A DNA stretch of 38,923 nucleotides, taken from assembly GCF_018918045.1 (NCBI RefSeq), contig NZ_JAHLPU010000032.1, positions 1-38,923 of the forward strand, given 5' to 3'. How positions within the stretch are numbered: the first letter of the stretch is position 1; every line of letters starts with the position of its first letter. The translations under genes were made by a program, and so were the position numbers. The notes under the pieces are model-generated. The model was not told the DNA's origin. It ran no database searches and saw only the letters and a list, made by a program, of their open reading frames with translations. The stretch comes from Pseudoflavonifractor sp. MSJ-30. Its GTDB lineage: Bacteria; Bacillota; Clostridia; Oscillospirales; Oscillospiraceae. Shown here one piece after another: positions 24,028-33,122 of the stretch.

Positions 24028-24990
24028 TTATAGCAGTGCCAGCACTTCTTCCCGGGTGGGCATGGCCCGGATGGCACCCTTGCGGGTGGTAACGATGTAG
24101 GCGGCGGTGTTGGCAAAGCGGAGCATTTCCCGGCGTTCCTCCACGGTCAGGCCCTGAATTCCGTGTTCCAGAACAAAATTCAGAACACTGGCACAGAAAG
24201 TGTCTCCGGCACCGGTGGTTTCGATGACACCCCCCAGCTTGCAGGCAGGGACAAACACAGCCGGTTCCTGGCCGTAGAAGCTGTAGCTGCCCTCTGCCCC
24301 TGCTGTGACGTTCAGCACCCGGATATTGGGATAGCGTTCCTGCAACATGGCGGCTCCCTGATAGAAATCTTTCTGGCCGGTCATAAATTCCAGTTCGTTG
24401 TCCGCAATTTTCAGAATGTCGCACTGGGCAAGACCCCAGGAAATGGCCTGGCGGGCATCCTCCAGGTTCTCCCACAGCGGGGGCCGCAGGTTGGGGTCAA
24501 AGGAAATCAGGGCGCCCCCCTCCTTTGCATTGGACACGGCCCTCACCGTCGCTGCCCGAATCCCCTCGTGGGTCATGGACAGGGTGCCAAAGTGGAAAAT
24601 TCTGGCGTTTCTGATGCGCTCCAAAGGCAGTTCCTCCTCTGTGAGCATCATATCCGCACCGGGCTTGCGATAGAAAGAGAAATCCCGGTCGCCGTTGGCC
24701 ATGGTCTGGACAAAAGCCAGAGTGGTGGGGATTTTTCCGTCCATGATCAGAGCATCCGCATTGATGCCTGCCTCCCGGATGGTGCTTTGCAGCAGGCAGC
24801 CGAACATATCGTCCCCCACCTTGCCTACAAAGGCGCAGGATTTATCCAGCTTCCGCAGCATGGCCAGCACATTGCAGGGTGCCCCGCCGGGGCAGGCTTC
24901 AAACAGGCCGTTGCCCTGAGCGCTTTTTCCGCTACCGGTAAAATCGATCAGCAGTTCTCCCAGCGCCACCACGTCAAAACTTTCGTTCAT
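24028..24990 (-). CDS. PfkB-family sugar kinase, probable fructokinase
   Basis: This 320-aa ribokinase-fold kinase has the start VVALGELLIDFTG, the sugar-binding GGAPCN motif and the PfkB signature IETTGAGDTF, in which Asp263 is the predicted base. It is a clear paralogue of the kinase at 3889-4836, with the same motifs but many differences, including several Cys residues. It follows the VOC gene by 12 bases and is the last gene of the Opp operon, so its substrate is probably a sugar freed from whatever the Opp system imports. ATG 24990 has AAGGAGATG upstream. Fructose is the likely substrate by motif, but other ketoses or sugar acids are possible. Confidence 0.86.
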   Translation of the reverse strand: MNESFDVVALGELLIDFTGSGKSAQGNGLFEACPGGAPCNVLAMLRKLDKSCAFVGKVGDDMFGCLLQSTIREAGINADALIMDGKIPTTLAFVQTMANGDRDFSFYRKPGADMMLTEEELPLERIRNARIFHFGTLSMTHEGIRAATVRAVSNAKEGGALISFDPNLRPPLWENLEDARQAISWGLAQCDILKIADNELEFMTGQKDFYQGAAMLQERYPNIRVLNVTAGAEGSYSFYGQEPAVFVPACKLGGVIETTGAGDTFCASVLNFVLEHGIQGLTVEERREMLRFANTAAYIVTTRKGAIRAMPTREEVLALL

Positions 24991-25002
24991 TTGCCCATCT
25001 CC

Positions 25003-25722
25003 TTATTTTGATTCAGCTTTTCCGAGCCATTCCCCAGCAGGGCCCCGCACCCCATTTTGCAGCCCCGAAATCACCAGTTCTGAAAATGCCGGGTGCGTCT
25101 GCACCGGAGCATCCGCATAACGGGTGAAGGCATAGAGCTCCAGAGTCAGGCCGGCCCGGGTGACCATGCAGCAGTCTACCGGCCCGTCCGGCGTCTCATT
25201 TTTCACCGGAGCAAAGTCCTGCCGGAACCCCAATTCTTCGTAAAAGCGGAGACTCCCGGCAAGCTCCGGCACCTGGATGCCCACATGCCCCAGGCCCCAC
25301 ACCGGACGCTCCGCCTTGGGCGCACTGCCCGGATGTTTCTCCGTCACCTCTATCACAACGCCAAATTCGGTAAGAATGTTGAAATAACGAAGCCCCGTCC
25401 CATAAACCTTTTGGCTCAGCCGGGGGCCGCCGTCCGGGGCCGTCTGCAAGCGCAGTCCCTGGGCCCGACACCGGTCCAAAGCCTCATGAATATCATCGGC
25501 TTCCAGGGCAATATGCCGCAGGCCGCAGAGCATGGCATCGGGCGCACAGGAATCCAGGGCTCCGTCCCAGTGGACAAACTCCATTTCAAAGCCTCCCGAC
25601 CGCACCGCGGTCTGCCCCCGTTCCACCGGTTCGCACCACAGATGCTGCCGAAGGAAGGCCGCCGCCTGCTCCGGATGGGGTGTCCGGATACGGGCCACCC
25701 CTATTCGATTCAAGTGCTCCAT
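25003..25722 (-). CDS. Tandem VOC (glyoxalase/dioxygenase-fold) protein
   Basis: This 239-aa protein appears to be two vicinal-oxygen-chelate modules in one chain. The first begins RIGVARIRTPHPEQAAAF and contains LRHIALEADDIHEAL. The second begins LGHVGIQVPELAGSLRFYEELGF. Each has the start pattern of a VOC half-barrel, and candidate metal ligands are the His residues of RHIALE and GHVGIQ plus Glu residues near ECVIEVTE and LTLELYAF. Such proteins act as isomerases, lyases or dioxygenases on small molecules; the reaction here is unknown. ATG 25722 has GGAAGGAGAG upstream, and it is the usual VOC start; 25770 would overlap the esterase. It lies between the esterase and the kinase in one operon. 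Confidence 0.75.
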   Translation of the reverse strand: MEHLNRIGVARIRTPHPEQAAAFLRQHLWCEPVERGQTAVRSGGFEMEFVHWDGALDSCAPDAMLCGLRHIALEADDIHEALDRCRAQGLRLQTAPDGGPRLSQKVYGTGLRYFNILTEFGVVIEVTEKHPGSAPKAERPVWGLGHVGIQVPELAGSLRFYEELGFRQDFAPVKNETPDGPVDCCMVTRAGLTLELYAFTRYADAPVQTHPAFSELVISGLQNGVRGPAGEWLGKAESK

Positions 25723-25744
25723 TGGAAACGCTCTCCTTCCCGGT

Positions 25745-27529
25745 TTATCCGTGGTAATGTACAGAGCCATCGGGCTCTCTTGTGAAATGGCTGAACCACT
25801 CGTTCCAGGTCAGCTCCGCCATCTCCGGGGTGTAGGTATGGGGGCAGCCGCGGATCACGGTATAGCGTACCACCGGCATATGGCTGCCGTCGTACAGCGA
25901 CAGGGTGCGGTAAATGCCGTTGTCATACCAGCCGCCGGAGGATACCGCGCCGTTGCTCCCGGCATAGGCCTCGATGGTCCTGCGGGCCATGGAACCCTCC
26001 CGGGGCTCCGGGTCGGCGACGTCATATTCGCCCATCATAAACCACACGGGGCAGACGAGCTTCTTCGTGGGAAGCTCCACCTGATCCTCCCGCCAGCCCA
26101 GCAGCGCGCCGGTGGGGCCGAAAGCGGCAAAGGTTTCCGGCATCTGCCGCAGCAATGCCTGTGTCATCTGGCCGCCGTTGGAGTGACCCGCGGCGTAAAT
26201 GCGCTTGGAGTCAATGGCGTACTCCGCCTGCACCCCCGCCAGGAGGCGACGGAAATAAGTCAGTTCGTCCTTGAGTTCTACGTCCATGGTTTTCAGAGCC
26301 CAATGGGGCACCGGAAACCGGGCTATACCGTCGTTGTGGGGGTAGGCGCTGGCATAGACCACGAAGAAGCCCCGCGCTTCCGCCACCCGGTGCCACTCGC
26401 TTGTCTTTTCAAAATACTCCGCGTTGCAGGACATTCCGTGAATGGCCAGCACCAGGGGATACTGCTTTCCGTCCCCCGGCCGATAGCAGGAGGGCACGTA
26501 AACATCGTAAAACCGGGGCAGGCCGTTGACCTCCAGCGCCACCCGGCGCAGCCCCATCTGGGCGCTGCTCTCCTTATAGCGCAGGTGGTTGCTGCCGGAG
26601 CCGCCCCAGCGGGACCAGCGCAGCACAAAGCGCACCATGGCCTCATTCTGTTCTTCCCGGGAAAGGTCTGCCTCCCCGGTCCCGTACCACACCTCCGCAA
26701 TGGGCTGGTCGTTGACGAACCAGGTCCCTACCGGAGACTTCTGGGGGTAGACCTCGCCGTAGGCGTTGCGATACGCCGCGGGGCCGTCCCAGCCCATGAG
26801 CTGCCGGAGATAGGCTTTCAAAGCGCCTCCGCAGCCCGTCCGGTCCGTCACAAAGGCGGGCATGGGAATGTCCGTCTTCTTCCGGGTGGGCACGCCGTCG
26901 GCGGGGAGGGCGCGCAGGGTGTCCAGCAGATCCGGGTCCACATCGCAGTCACCATCCACCGCAAAGGCCGGGAAGGCCGCGCTGTAGGTCAGGGCAAAGG
27001 CGGCTGCCACAGCCGCGGCATCCCCCAGCCCCAGGGGGTAAAAATAGGACTCGCATACGTCCACCGTCAGTCTTCCGGAGAACTCCCGGCTGACCACGCC
27101 CCAGGCGAAGTCAAAGTCCGCCTCCAGGCTCTCCTTTGTCCAGCCCGCCGGACCGCTTTCCAGCAGGAACACCGCGGTGTGATATTTCTCCGCCAGGGCC
27201 TGCCAGTTCTCGAAGGCGGCAAAGTCCGCCGCCCGGACCCCGGAGGGAAGAAACAGCACCAGTCCCGCCCCCTTGCTGATCATGCCGTCGGGGACGTAGA
27301 TACCGTAGTGCCGCGTCCCCGTCTCCATCGCCAGCTCCTTTCGGTGCAGCCCCAGGTTGCACTGAAAATAGGGATTCCGATTCAGCTTTTCCTCGGGGAT
27401 CAGAGGGAACTTGTCCCGCTTCTGATGCCCTGCCAACGCCTTGGCAAAGGCCTCCTGCTTGGGCAGCCGGGGCATCAGTATGGAGCGGTTGTTCTTGGGG
27501 TCGAAATGATAGCTATTATACTTCGTCAT
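25745..27529 (-). CDS. Two-domain alpha/beta hydrolase, polyhydroxybutyrate-depolymerase/feruloyl-esterase-like
   Basis: This protein of about 594 aa holds two alpha/beta-hydrolase-like halves. The C-terminal half (about residue 335 on) resembles LpqC/PHB-depolymerase and feruloyl esterases. Its oxyanion region is LAIHGMSCNA, the nucleophile motif GHSNGG has Ser450, Asp503 lies in GEYDVADP, and His564 lies in CPHTYTPE, so the triad is complete. The N-terminal half (about 75-230) has a similar strand pattern, but GLGDA (167-171) stands where a G-x-S-x-G elbow would be, so it is probably inactive. No signal peptide is visible, so it should act inside the cell after import. ATG 27529 overlaps the end of oppF by 14 bases and has GGGTGAG upstream. 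It probably removes an acyl group from an imported conjugate. Confidence 0.7.
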   Translation of the reverse strand: MTKYNSYHFDPKNNRSILMPRLPKQEAFAKALAGHQKRDKFPLIPEEKLNRNPYFQCNLGLHRKELAMETGTRHYGIYVPDGMISKGAGLVLFLPSGVRAADFAAFENWQALAEKYHTAVFLLESGPAGWTKESLEADFDFAWGVVSREFSGRLTVDVCESYFYPLGLGDAAAVAAAFALTYSAAFPAFAVDGDCDVDPDLLDTLRALPADGVPTRKKTDIPMPAFVTDRTGCGGALKAYLRQLMGWDGPAAYRNAYGEVYPQKSPVGTWFVNDQPIAEVWYGTGEADLSREEQNEAMVRFVLRWSRWGGSGSNHLRYKESSAQMGLRRVALEVNGLPRFYDVYVPSCYRPGDGKQYPLVLAIHGMSCNAEYFEKTSEWHRVAEARGFFVVYASAYPHNDGIARFPVPHWALKTMDVELKDELTYFRRLLAGVQAEYAIDSKRIYAAGHSNGGQMTQALLRQMPETFAAFGPTGALLGWREDQVELPTKKLVCPVWFMMGEYDVADPEPREGSMARRTIEAYAGSNGAVSSGGWYDNGIYRTLSLYDGSHMPVVRYTVIRGCPHTYTPEMAELTWNEWFSHFTREPDGSVHYHG

Positions 27530-28472
27530 GGATCTCACCCAATCTGCAGCAGGCCACAAAGTGACCGGGCTTCACCTCTTCCAGCTTCTGGGGCTGGCGG
27601 CACGCCTCCGTGGCGTAGGCGCAGCGGTCTGCAAACCGGCAGCCAGGAGGAGGATCAATGGGCGATGTGATCTCGCCGTTGAGCACGATCCGCTTTCTGG
27701 GGTGCAGAATATCTGTTGAAGGAATGGCAGAGAGCAGCGCCTTGGTGTAAGGGTGCAGAGGCTCCTCAAACAGTTCCTTGGTGGGGCTGGTTTCCACCAG
27801 CTGGCCCAAATACATCACGGAAATATTGTGGGAAATATGCCGCACCACCGACATGTTGTGGGTAATGAACATATAGGCCAGGCCCTGATCCTCCTGCAGA
27901 TCCATCAAAAGGTTCAGAATCTGGGCCTGAATGGACACATCCAAAGCGGAAACCGGCTCATCGCAGACGATGAACTTTGGATTCAGCGCCAAGGCCCGGG
28001 CAATGCCCACTCTCTGGCGGCGGCCGCCGTCCAGCTCGTGGGGATAGCTCATCTTGATCCGGCGGGCAATGCCCACCATATCCATCAGCCGCTCCGTCTC
28101 CGCGTCCACGTTGCTCTTATTGCACCGGCCGCTGATCAGCAGCGGCTCCCGGATGGTATCCTCCACCGTCATACGGGGGTTCAGAGAGGAATAGGGGTCC
28201 TGGAAAATGATCTGGATGTCGCTGCGCAGACGCTTCAGCTCTTCCTTTGTGGGGTTGGTGATGTCCTTGTCGTTGAAGAGCACCTGGCCGTCGGTGGCCT
28301 TTTGCAGATGGATAATGGTTCTGCCCAGGGTGGACTTGCCGCAGCCGGACTCACCCACGACACCCATAGTCTGCCCCGCGTCAATGGACATGGTGACGTC
28401 GTCCACCGCGTGTACGGCGCCCTTGGGGCCGTAGAAATACTTTTTCAGATTTTTAACTTCCAGCAGTGCCAT
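27516..28472 (-). CDS. oppF: Oligopeptide-type ABC transporter ATP-binding protein OppF/DppF
   Basis: This 318-aa ATPase powers the Opp-type importer together with OppD. Walker A is GESGCGKS (40-47), Walker B is FIVCDEP (167-173), and the D-loop SALD follows. The signature reads LDGGR (147-151) instead of LSGGQ; its flanks (HELDGGRRQRVGIARAL) otherwise match OppF. The C-terminal region has the OppF-type Cys motif PGCRFADRCAYATEAC, which in Opp ATPases may hold an Fe-S or metal site. ATG 28472 has AAGGAG upstream, and the open frame further up lies inside oppD. It starts three bases after the oppD stop and is followed, with overlap, by the esterase. Confidence 0.92.
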   Translation of the reverse strand: MALLEVKNLKKYFYGPKGAVHAVDDVTMSIDAGQTMGVVGESGCGKSTLGRTIIHLQKATDGQVLFNDKDITNPTKEELKRLRSDIQIIFQDPYSSLNPRMTVEDTIREPLLISGRCNKSNVDAETERLMDMVGIARRIKMSYPHELDGGRRQRVGIARALALNPKFIVCDEPVSALDVSIQAQILNLLMDLQEDQGLAYMFITHNMSVVRHISHNISVMYLGQLVETSPTKELFEEPLHPYTKALLSAIPSTDILHPRKRIVLNGEITSPIDPPPGCRFADRCAYATEACRQPQKLEEVKPGHFVACCRLGEIHDEV

Positions 28473-28474
28473 AG

Positions 28475-29461
28475 TCAGCTCTCCTTTCCTACCTTGTTCC
28501 AATATCTGCAGCTGCACAGGTGGTTGGGCCGCACCTCTGCCAGGGGGCTCTTCTCCTGCCGGCATTCCTCCGTGGCGTAGGGGCAGCGGGGATTGAAGCA
28601 GCAGCCCTTGGGCAGGTCTGTGGGATCGGGGGGCAGGCCCTCGATGTTCGCCAGACGGCGGGTATCCACGGACAGATCCGGGATGGCCCCGAACAGGCCC
28701 ACGGTATAGGGGTGGCAGGGATGCAGGAAAATCTCCTCCTTGGTGCCGTACTCCAGCACCTCACCGGCATAGATCACCGCCACGTCGTCGCACATTCTGC
28801 CCACCACGCCCAGGTCATGGGTAATGAGGATCATGGCCGTATTGTACTTGTTTTTCAGTTCCTCCATCATATCCAGCACCTGGGCCTGAATGGTGACGTC
28901 CAGGGCAGTGGTGGGCTCGTCAGCCAGCAGCAGATGGGGGTTGCAGGCCAGCGCCATGGCGATGACCACGCGCTGCTTCATGCCGCCGGAGAACTGGTGG
29001 GGATACTCGCCGTAGCGCTCCTTGGGGATGCCGACCATGGCCAGCATATCCTCCGCCAGCTGCCGGGCGGTCTCGCCCTGCAGGGTCTGGTGCTTGCGGA
29101 TGACCTCGGCGATCTGCTCGCCGACGGTCATAATGGGGTTCAGCGCGGTCATGGGGTCCTGGAATACCATTGTCACCTGGCCGCCGCGAACCTTACGCAT
29201 GGCCCGTTCGCTGAGCTCCAGCAGATTCTGGCCGTCCAGCATCACTTTACCGTCAGCAATTTTGGCCTGGGCATCCGGCAGGATCCGCAGAATGGTTTTT
29301 GCAATGGTGGTTTTTCCGGCACCGGTCTCGCCCACCAGGCCCAGGGTCTTGCCCCGCTCCAGGTCAAAGCTGACGCCGTTGACCGCGTGGACGGTCTTGC
29401 CGCCGGAAACATATTCTACCCGAAGATCCTCCACCCTCAGGAAAGCGTTTTGATTGTTCAT
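28475..29461 (-). CDS. oppD: Oligopeptide-type ABC transporter ATP-binding protein OppD/DppD
   Basis: This 328-aa ATPase has Walker A GETGAGKT (44-51), signature FSGGM (157-161) and Walker B LLLADEP (177-183) followed by TTALD. The C-terminal oligopeptide-transporter extension is present and carries a Cys cluster [14 protein letters not shown]. It forms the nucleotide-binding heterodimer with OppF beneath the two permeases. ATG 29461 has AAGGGGGA at a good distance. It lies 12 bases after oppC and 2 bases before oppF, clearly one operon. Confidence 0.93.
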   Translation of the reverse strand: MNNQNAFLRVEDLRVEYVSGGKTVHAVNGVSFDLERGKTLGLVGETGAGKTTIAKTILRILPDAQAKIADGKVMLDGQNLLELSERAMRKVRGGQVTMVFQDPMTALNPIMTVGEQIAEVIRKHQTLQGETARQLAEDMLAMVGIPKERYGEYPHQFSGGMKQRVVIAMALACNPHLLLADEPTTALDVTIQAQVLDMMEELKNKYNTAMILITHDLGVVGRMCDDVAVIYAGEVLEYGTKEEIFLHPCHPYTVGLFGAIPDLSVDTRRLANIEGLPPDPTDLPKGCCFNPRCPYATEECRQEKSPLAEVRPNHLCSCRYWNKVGKES

Positions 29462-29473
29462 ATCGGTTCCCCC

Positions 29474-30325
29474 TTAGTCCTTCAGTTTGGGGTCCAGCGC
29501 GTCCCGCAGGCCGTCGCCGATCATATTCAGGCTCAGCACAGACAGGGCGATGAAGATGCCCGGGAAGATCAGCATATACGGATAGTCGCGCAGGAAGCCT
29601 CTGGCGTTGGAAAGCATGCTGCCCCATTCCGGGATGGAGGCGGGCACGCCCAGGCCGATGTAGCTCAGGGCAGCCAGCTCCAGGATCATCTTGGCAATGC
29701 CCATAGTGGCAGAGACGATCAGGGGCGACCAGCTGTTGGGGATCACATACCGCAGGATCCTCCGGGGCGTACTGCAGCCGATGGCCTCCGCCGCCTCCAG
29801 ATACTGGTTTTCACGGGTCTGCATCACCGTGCCCCGAAGCAGCCGGACATTGGAGGGGATGGTGCCTACGGAAATAGCGATAATAGTCTTGTCAATGCCC
29901 ACGCCCAGGGCGGCGGAAATGATAATGGTTAAAAGGATGGACGGAATTGCCTGGATGATGTCCAGCGAGCGCATGACCAGCGTGTCATAGGTTCCGCCGA
30001 AGTAACCGGCGGTCGCGCCCAGGAACAGGCCGATCACGGTGGAGAAGGCCACGGCGGCAATGCTGATGCTCAGAGAATACCGGCCGCCGTAGAAGACACG
30101 GGTGAAAATATCCCGGCCCAGGTCGTCCGTGCCGAACCAATGGGCGGCGGAGGGCGTCTGGTGCAGCGCGGTCACATCCATTTTGCTGTAGTCATAGGGG
30201 GATACCAGGGGCACGATGATGATGGACAGCACCAGCACCACAAAAATGGCCAGGCCGATCATCGCGTTGGTGTTCCGGCTCATGCGCTTGGCAAGCACAA
30301 GGAATCGATTTTCTTTTTTCTCCAT
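29474..30325 (-). CDS. oppC: Oligopeptide-type ABC transporter permease OppC/DppC
   Basis: This 283-aa membrane protein has an N-terminal cytoplasmic segment and one helix (AMIGLAIFVVLVLSIIIV), then five to six helices of the binding-protein-dependent permease fold. The EAA-type coupling loop is YLEAAEAIGCSTPRRILRYVIPN, which contacts an ATPase subunit. A GTG at 30331 would overlap the oppB stop by four bases; I prefer ATG 30325, which has GCAGGTG upstream, but both are possible. It pairs with OppB as the transmembrane pore. Confidence 0.92.
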   Translation of the reverse strand: MEKKENRFLVLAKRMSRNTNAMIGLAIFVVLVLSIIIVPLVSPYDYSKMDVTALHQTPSAAHWFGTDDLGRDIFTRVFYGGRYSLSISIAAVAFSTVIGLFLGATAGYFGGTYDTLVMRSLDIIQAIPSILLTIIISAALGVGIDKTIIAISVGTIPSNVRLLRGTVMQTRENQYLEAAEAIGCSTPRRILRYVIPNSWSPLIVSATMGIAKMILELAALSYIGLGVPASIPEWGSMLSNARGFLRDYPYMLIFPGIFIALSVLSLNMIGDGLRDALDPKLKD

Positions 30326-30327
30326 GG

Positions 30328-31302
30328 TCACACCTGCTCTTTCGCCGCTTTGGCCGGTTTCTTTTTGCCCGTGTTCACATAGCGGGACTTGATGCGCGGA
30401 TCGTTAAAGGCGTAGCACAGGTCTACCAGCAGCATAATGACCGCGAAGACCACGGCCAGCATCACCACGCAGCCCCGGACGATGGGATAATCTCTCTGGT
30501 TGATGGCGTTGATCATATACTGACCGATGCCGGGGAAGGAAAACACGTTCTCAATAACCACGCTGCCGCCGAAGATCACGGCCAGGTTGTTGCCGGCCAG
30601 GGTGATGATGGGGTTCATGGCGTTGGGCAGGGCGTGCTTGAAAATGACCTCCCGCTGGGACAGGCCCTTGGCCCGGGCCGTTACCACATAGTCGCTGCGG
30701 ATGACCTCCAGCATGCTGGAACGGGACTGCCGGGCCTGGGTGGCCAGACCGCCGAAGCACAGCGACACCGTGGGCAGCACATAGTATTCCCAGCCGCCGA
30801 TGCCGCTGGCGGGGAACCAGCGCAGCTTCAGGGAGAACAGCAGCACCATGAGCATGGCCAGCCAGAAGGTGGGGATGGAGACGCCCAGCAGGGCGATGAT
30901 CATGCTAATCCGGTCGCCCCAGCCGTTCTGGTGTACGGCGGCGGTAACGCCCAGAGGGATGCCGATGCCGAAAGCCAGCACCATGGAGGCAATACCCAGC
31001 GTCAGGGTCCTGGGCAGACGGCTGGCGATCTCCGCGGACACCGGCGCGCCGGTGAGGTAAGAGGTCCCCAGGTCAAAGCGGATGAAGGTATTGTACAGGA
31101 ACTCGCCCAGCTGGACGATATAGGGCCGGTTCAGGCCCAGCTGCTCCCGCATTTCGGCCAGCTCATATTCCGTTGCGGTACTGCCCAGCATGATCTGGGC
31201 CGGATCGCCCGGCACCATATAAAGAATTGTGAAAATAAGCGTCGCCACCAGCAGGATCACGGGGATCATCTGTAACAAACGCTTGGTAATAAATCGAAAC
31301 AT
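30328..31302 (-). CDS. oppB: Oligopeptide-type ABC transporter permease OppB/DppB
   Basis: This 324-aa integral membrane protein begins with MFRFITKRLLQMIPVI, the standard OppB start with a first helix. A periplasmic-like loop with MVPGDPAQ follows, then five helices. The coupling loop reads TARAKGLSQREVIFKHALPN. AGGAATGATATG (a GGAGG site) precedes ATG 31302. The 102-bp gap to oppA contains a hairpin, as is usual when the binding protein is made in excess over the membrane parts. It shares stop bases with the following oppC. Confidence 0.93.
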   Translation of the reverse strand: MFRFITKRLLQMIPVILLVATLIFTILYMVPGDPAQIMLGSTATEYELAEMREQLGLNRPYIVQLGEFLYNTFIRFDLGTSYLTGAPVSAEIASRLPRTLTLGIASMVLAFGIGIPLGVTAAVHQNGWGDRISMIIALLGVSIPTFWLAMLMVLLFSLKLRWFPASGIGGWEYYVLPTVSLCFGGLATQARQSRSSMLEVIRSDYVVTARAKGLSQREVIFKHALPNAMNPIITLAGNNLAVIFGGSVVIENVFSFPGIGQYMINAINQRDYPIVRGCVVMLAVVFAVIMLLVDLCYAFNDPRIKSRYVNTGKKKPAKAAKEQV

Positions 31303-31366
31303 ATCATTCCTCCGGGAGGGCCGGAAAGGCCGGTTTTCGGTTCTTTGTTACTCAGTTCACGGGAAA

Positions 31367-31386
31367 GGGCGGCAATACTGCCGCCC
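31367..31386 (-). other. Intra-operon hairpin between oppA and oppB
   Basis: GGGCGGCA (31367-31374) pairs with TGCCGCCC (31379-31386) across ATAC. No long T run follows on the minus strand, so it probably stabilises oppA mRNA or causes partial termination, giving more binding protein than permease. Confidence 0.55.
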
Positions 31387-31404
31387 TCGGAGAAAACTTT
31401 GCGA

Positions 31405-33048
31405 TCAGTTCCAGACGTAGGTGCAGGCGCCGGGCACCAGGTTTCCTCTGTAGTCGTAGACAGCCTCTGTTACCTTCGCGTTGCTGGTGATGCCGTAGAG
31501 CTCCTTATGGAACAGGCCGTAGTGGTAAGCTTCCTCGGTCATGTACTGCTTGGCAGCGTCGATGTCAGCGGGATCCTGAGAGACCTGCGCGGTATGGATC
31601 AGATCGTCCAGCTTGTCGTCACGGACCATGGCCATGTTGTGCTTTTCATAACGGGTGGAATCCAGCTGGTTCCAGGTTCTGGTGATGTAGCCCCAGCCGC
31701 CGTTGTAGGAGATGTTGATGTCGAACTTGGTGGGGTCGGTCTGGTAGGTGTTCCACAGGGCCTGGTCGAAGGAGGTGATCTCCGCGTTGATGCCAACCTC
31801 TGCCAGGTACAGCTTCACGACCTGGGCGATCTTCACGCGGGTCTCGTCGTTGTCGCAGAGAATGGTCAGGTTCAGGCTGCCGTCTGCCACGCCGGCATCC
31901 GCCAGCAGCTCCTTGGCCTTGTCCACATTGTAGTTGTAGTAGTCCTCGGTCTTCCACTTCTCCTGGAAGCCGATGTTGATGTCGCTGCCGTAGCAGTAGA
32001 CCTTTTCGCCATGGCCCTCGGCGACTGCCTGGATCAGGCCGTCCTGGTCGATGGCGTAGAGCACTGCCTGGGCGATGCGCAGATCGTGCAGGGGGCTCTC
32101 CTCGGAGCGGTTGACCCAGATCTGCTGGAGGAACGCGTCACGCTCGGAATCCACGGTGAAGTTGGCCGCGTCCGCGCCGCCCTCCATGAAGCGGGAGGCG
32201 TTGGTGAAGTTCAGGGTGTTGTTCATATCGTAGGAGCCGGTCTCCAGGCCAATGGCAATCTGGGAAGCCTCGGAGACGAAGTAGAAGACGATCTCATCGG
32301 CGTTCTGCTTCTGATAGCTGCCGCAGAGCTCCGGCTTCTGCCAATAGTTCTCGTTCTTGGCCAGGGTCAGAGAGGTGCCGGTAGACCAATCCTTCACATA
32401 GTAAGGGCCGGTAGCCACAGGCTTGGTACGCATGCAGTCGCCGCTGTCCTCATAAGCCTTCTGGGAAACCACCAGGACCTTGGACATGGCATCTTCAAAT
32501 TCGCCCGCGGAATCCCGCTTCCAGGTAAAACGAATGGAATAGTCACCGGTCTTTTCAATGGACTCCATGCCGCCGGTCAGGGCACTGTGCTGGTTGCCCT
32601 TGCCGTTGGCCAGACACTCGTTGTAGGAGAAGATGATGTCGTCAGCGGTCAGGTGGTTGCCGGCGGTATCAGTGATGTAGTCGTAGATTTCCACGTCGTA
32701 CACGGCCTTGCCGTCCTTGGACAGCTCCTCGTTCTTGGCCCAATCCTTTGCCAGGATGCCCTTGAACTGGCCGTCATTGTCGATGTAAACCAGGGTCTCA
32801 TAAGTGAAGGTCAGGGTGATCCAGCGGCCACTGGAAGAACCCTCGTCGTAGGTGCCGAGAGAGGCAGGGTCAGAGGTGGTCGCCACCTTGATGACCTTGT
32901 CCTGTACCTCAGAGGCAGCGGCGGTAGCGCTGGGGGCCGGGGTGGCAGAGCCGGAGCCGCCGGCGGAGGAACTGCCTGCGCCGCAGGCCGTCATCGACAG
33001 CGCGGAGGCGGCGATCAGCACGCCCGCAAGAATGTTTTTGAATTTCAT
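31405..33048 (-). CDS. oppA: Family 5 extracellular solute-binding lipoprotein (OppA-like)
   Basis: This 547-aa lipoprotein captures the substrate outside the cell for the Opp importer. The N-terminus is a lipoprotein signal: Lys-rich start, hydrophobic core (ILAGVLIAASALS) and lipobox MTAC with the lipidated Cys22. A Ser/Gly/Ala linker follows. The mature part has the family 5 features, such as DPASLGTYDEGSSSGRWITLTFTYETLVY and the later AVLYAIDQDGLIQAV and LLADAGV segments. The substrate is unknown: family 5 proteins bind oligopeptides but also sugars, nickel-chelators and glycoconjugates, and the operon's esterase and sugar kinase suggest a non-peptide. ATG 33048 has AAGGGAAG upstream. A LacI-type operator lies between its promoter and start codon. 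Confidence 0.9.
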   Translation of the reverse strand: MKFKNILAGVLIAASALSMTACGAGSSSAGGSGSATPAPSATAAASEVQDKVIKVATTSDPASLGTYDEGSSSGRWITLTFTYETLVYIDNDGQFKGILAKDWAKNEELSKDGKAVYDVEIYDYITDTAGNHLTADDIIFSYNECLANGKGNQHSALTGGMESIEKTGDYSIRFTWKRDSAGEFEDAMSKVLVVSQKAYEDSGDCMRTKPVATGPYYVKDWSTGTSLTLAKNENYWQKPELCGSYQKQNADEIVFYFVSEASQIAIGLETGSYDMNNTLNFTNASRFMEGGADAANFTVDSERDAFLQQIWVNRSEESPLHDLRIAQAVLYAIDQDGLIQAVAEGHGEKVYCYGSDINIGFQEKWKTEDYYNYNVDKAKELLADAGVADGSLNLTILCDNDETRVKIAQVVKLYLAEVGINAEITSFDQALWNTYQTDPTKFDINISYNGGWGYITRTWNQLDSTRYEKHNMAMVRDDKLDDLIHTAQVSQDPADIDAAKQYMTEEAYHYGLFHKELYGITSNAKVTEAVYDYRGNLVPGACTYVWN

Positions 33049-33091
33049 GTTTTTCTTCCCTTCTGTTTTGATTTCATTTTCCTGTCCGATA

Positions 33092-33111
33092 AAACGTTTG
33101 CGTAAACGTTT
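33092..33111. promoter_or_regulatory. Predicted LacI-family operator
   Basis: AAACGTTT (33092-33099), four bases, AAACGTTT (33104-33111): an inverted pair of the typical LacI/GalR type with CG at the half-site core. It begins about 11 bases downstream of the oppA -10 box, so a bound repressor would block elongation or initiation. The divergent LacI-type gene 188 bases away is the obvious candidate regulator. Confidence 0.7.
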
Positions 33112-33122
33112 TTCTTGATTGA

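Noticed and set aside
25532..27670. 712-codon frame opposite the esterase and VOC genes
   Set aside because: It crosses several real gene boundaries on the other strand and has no recognisable domain.
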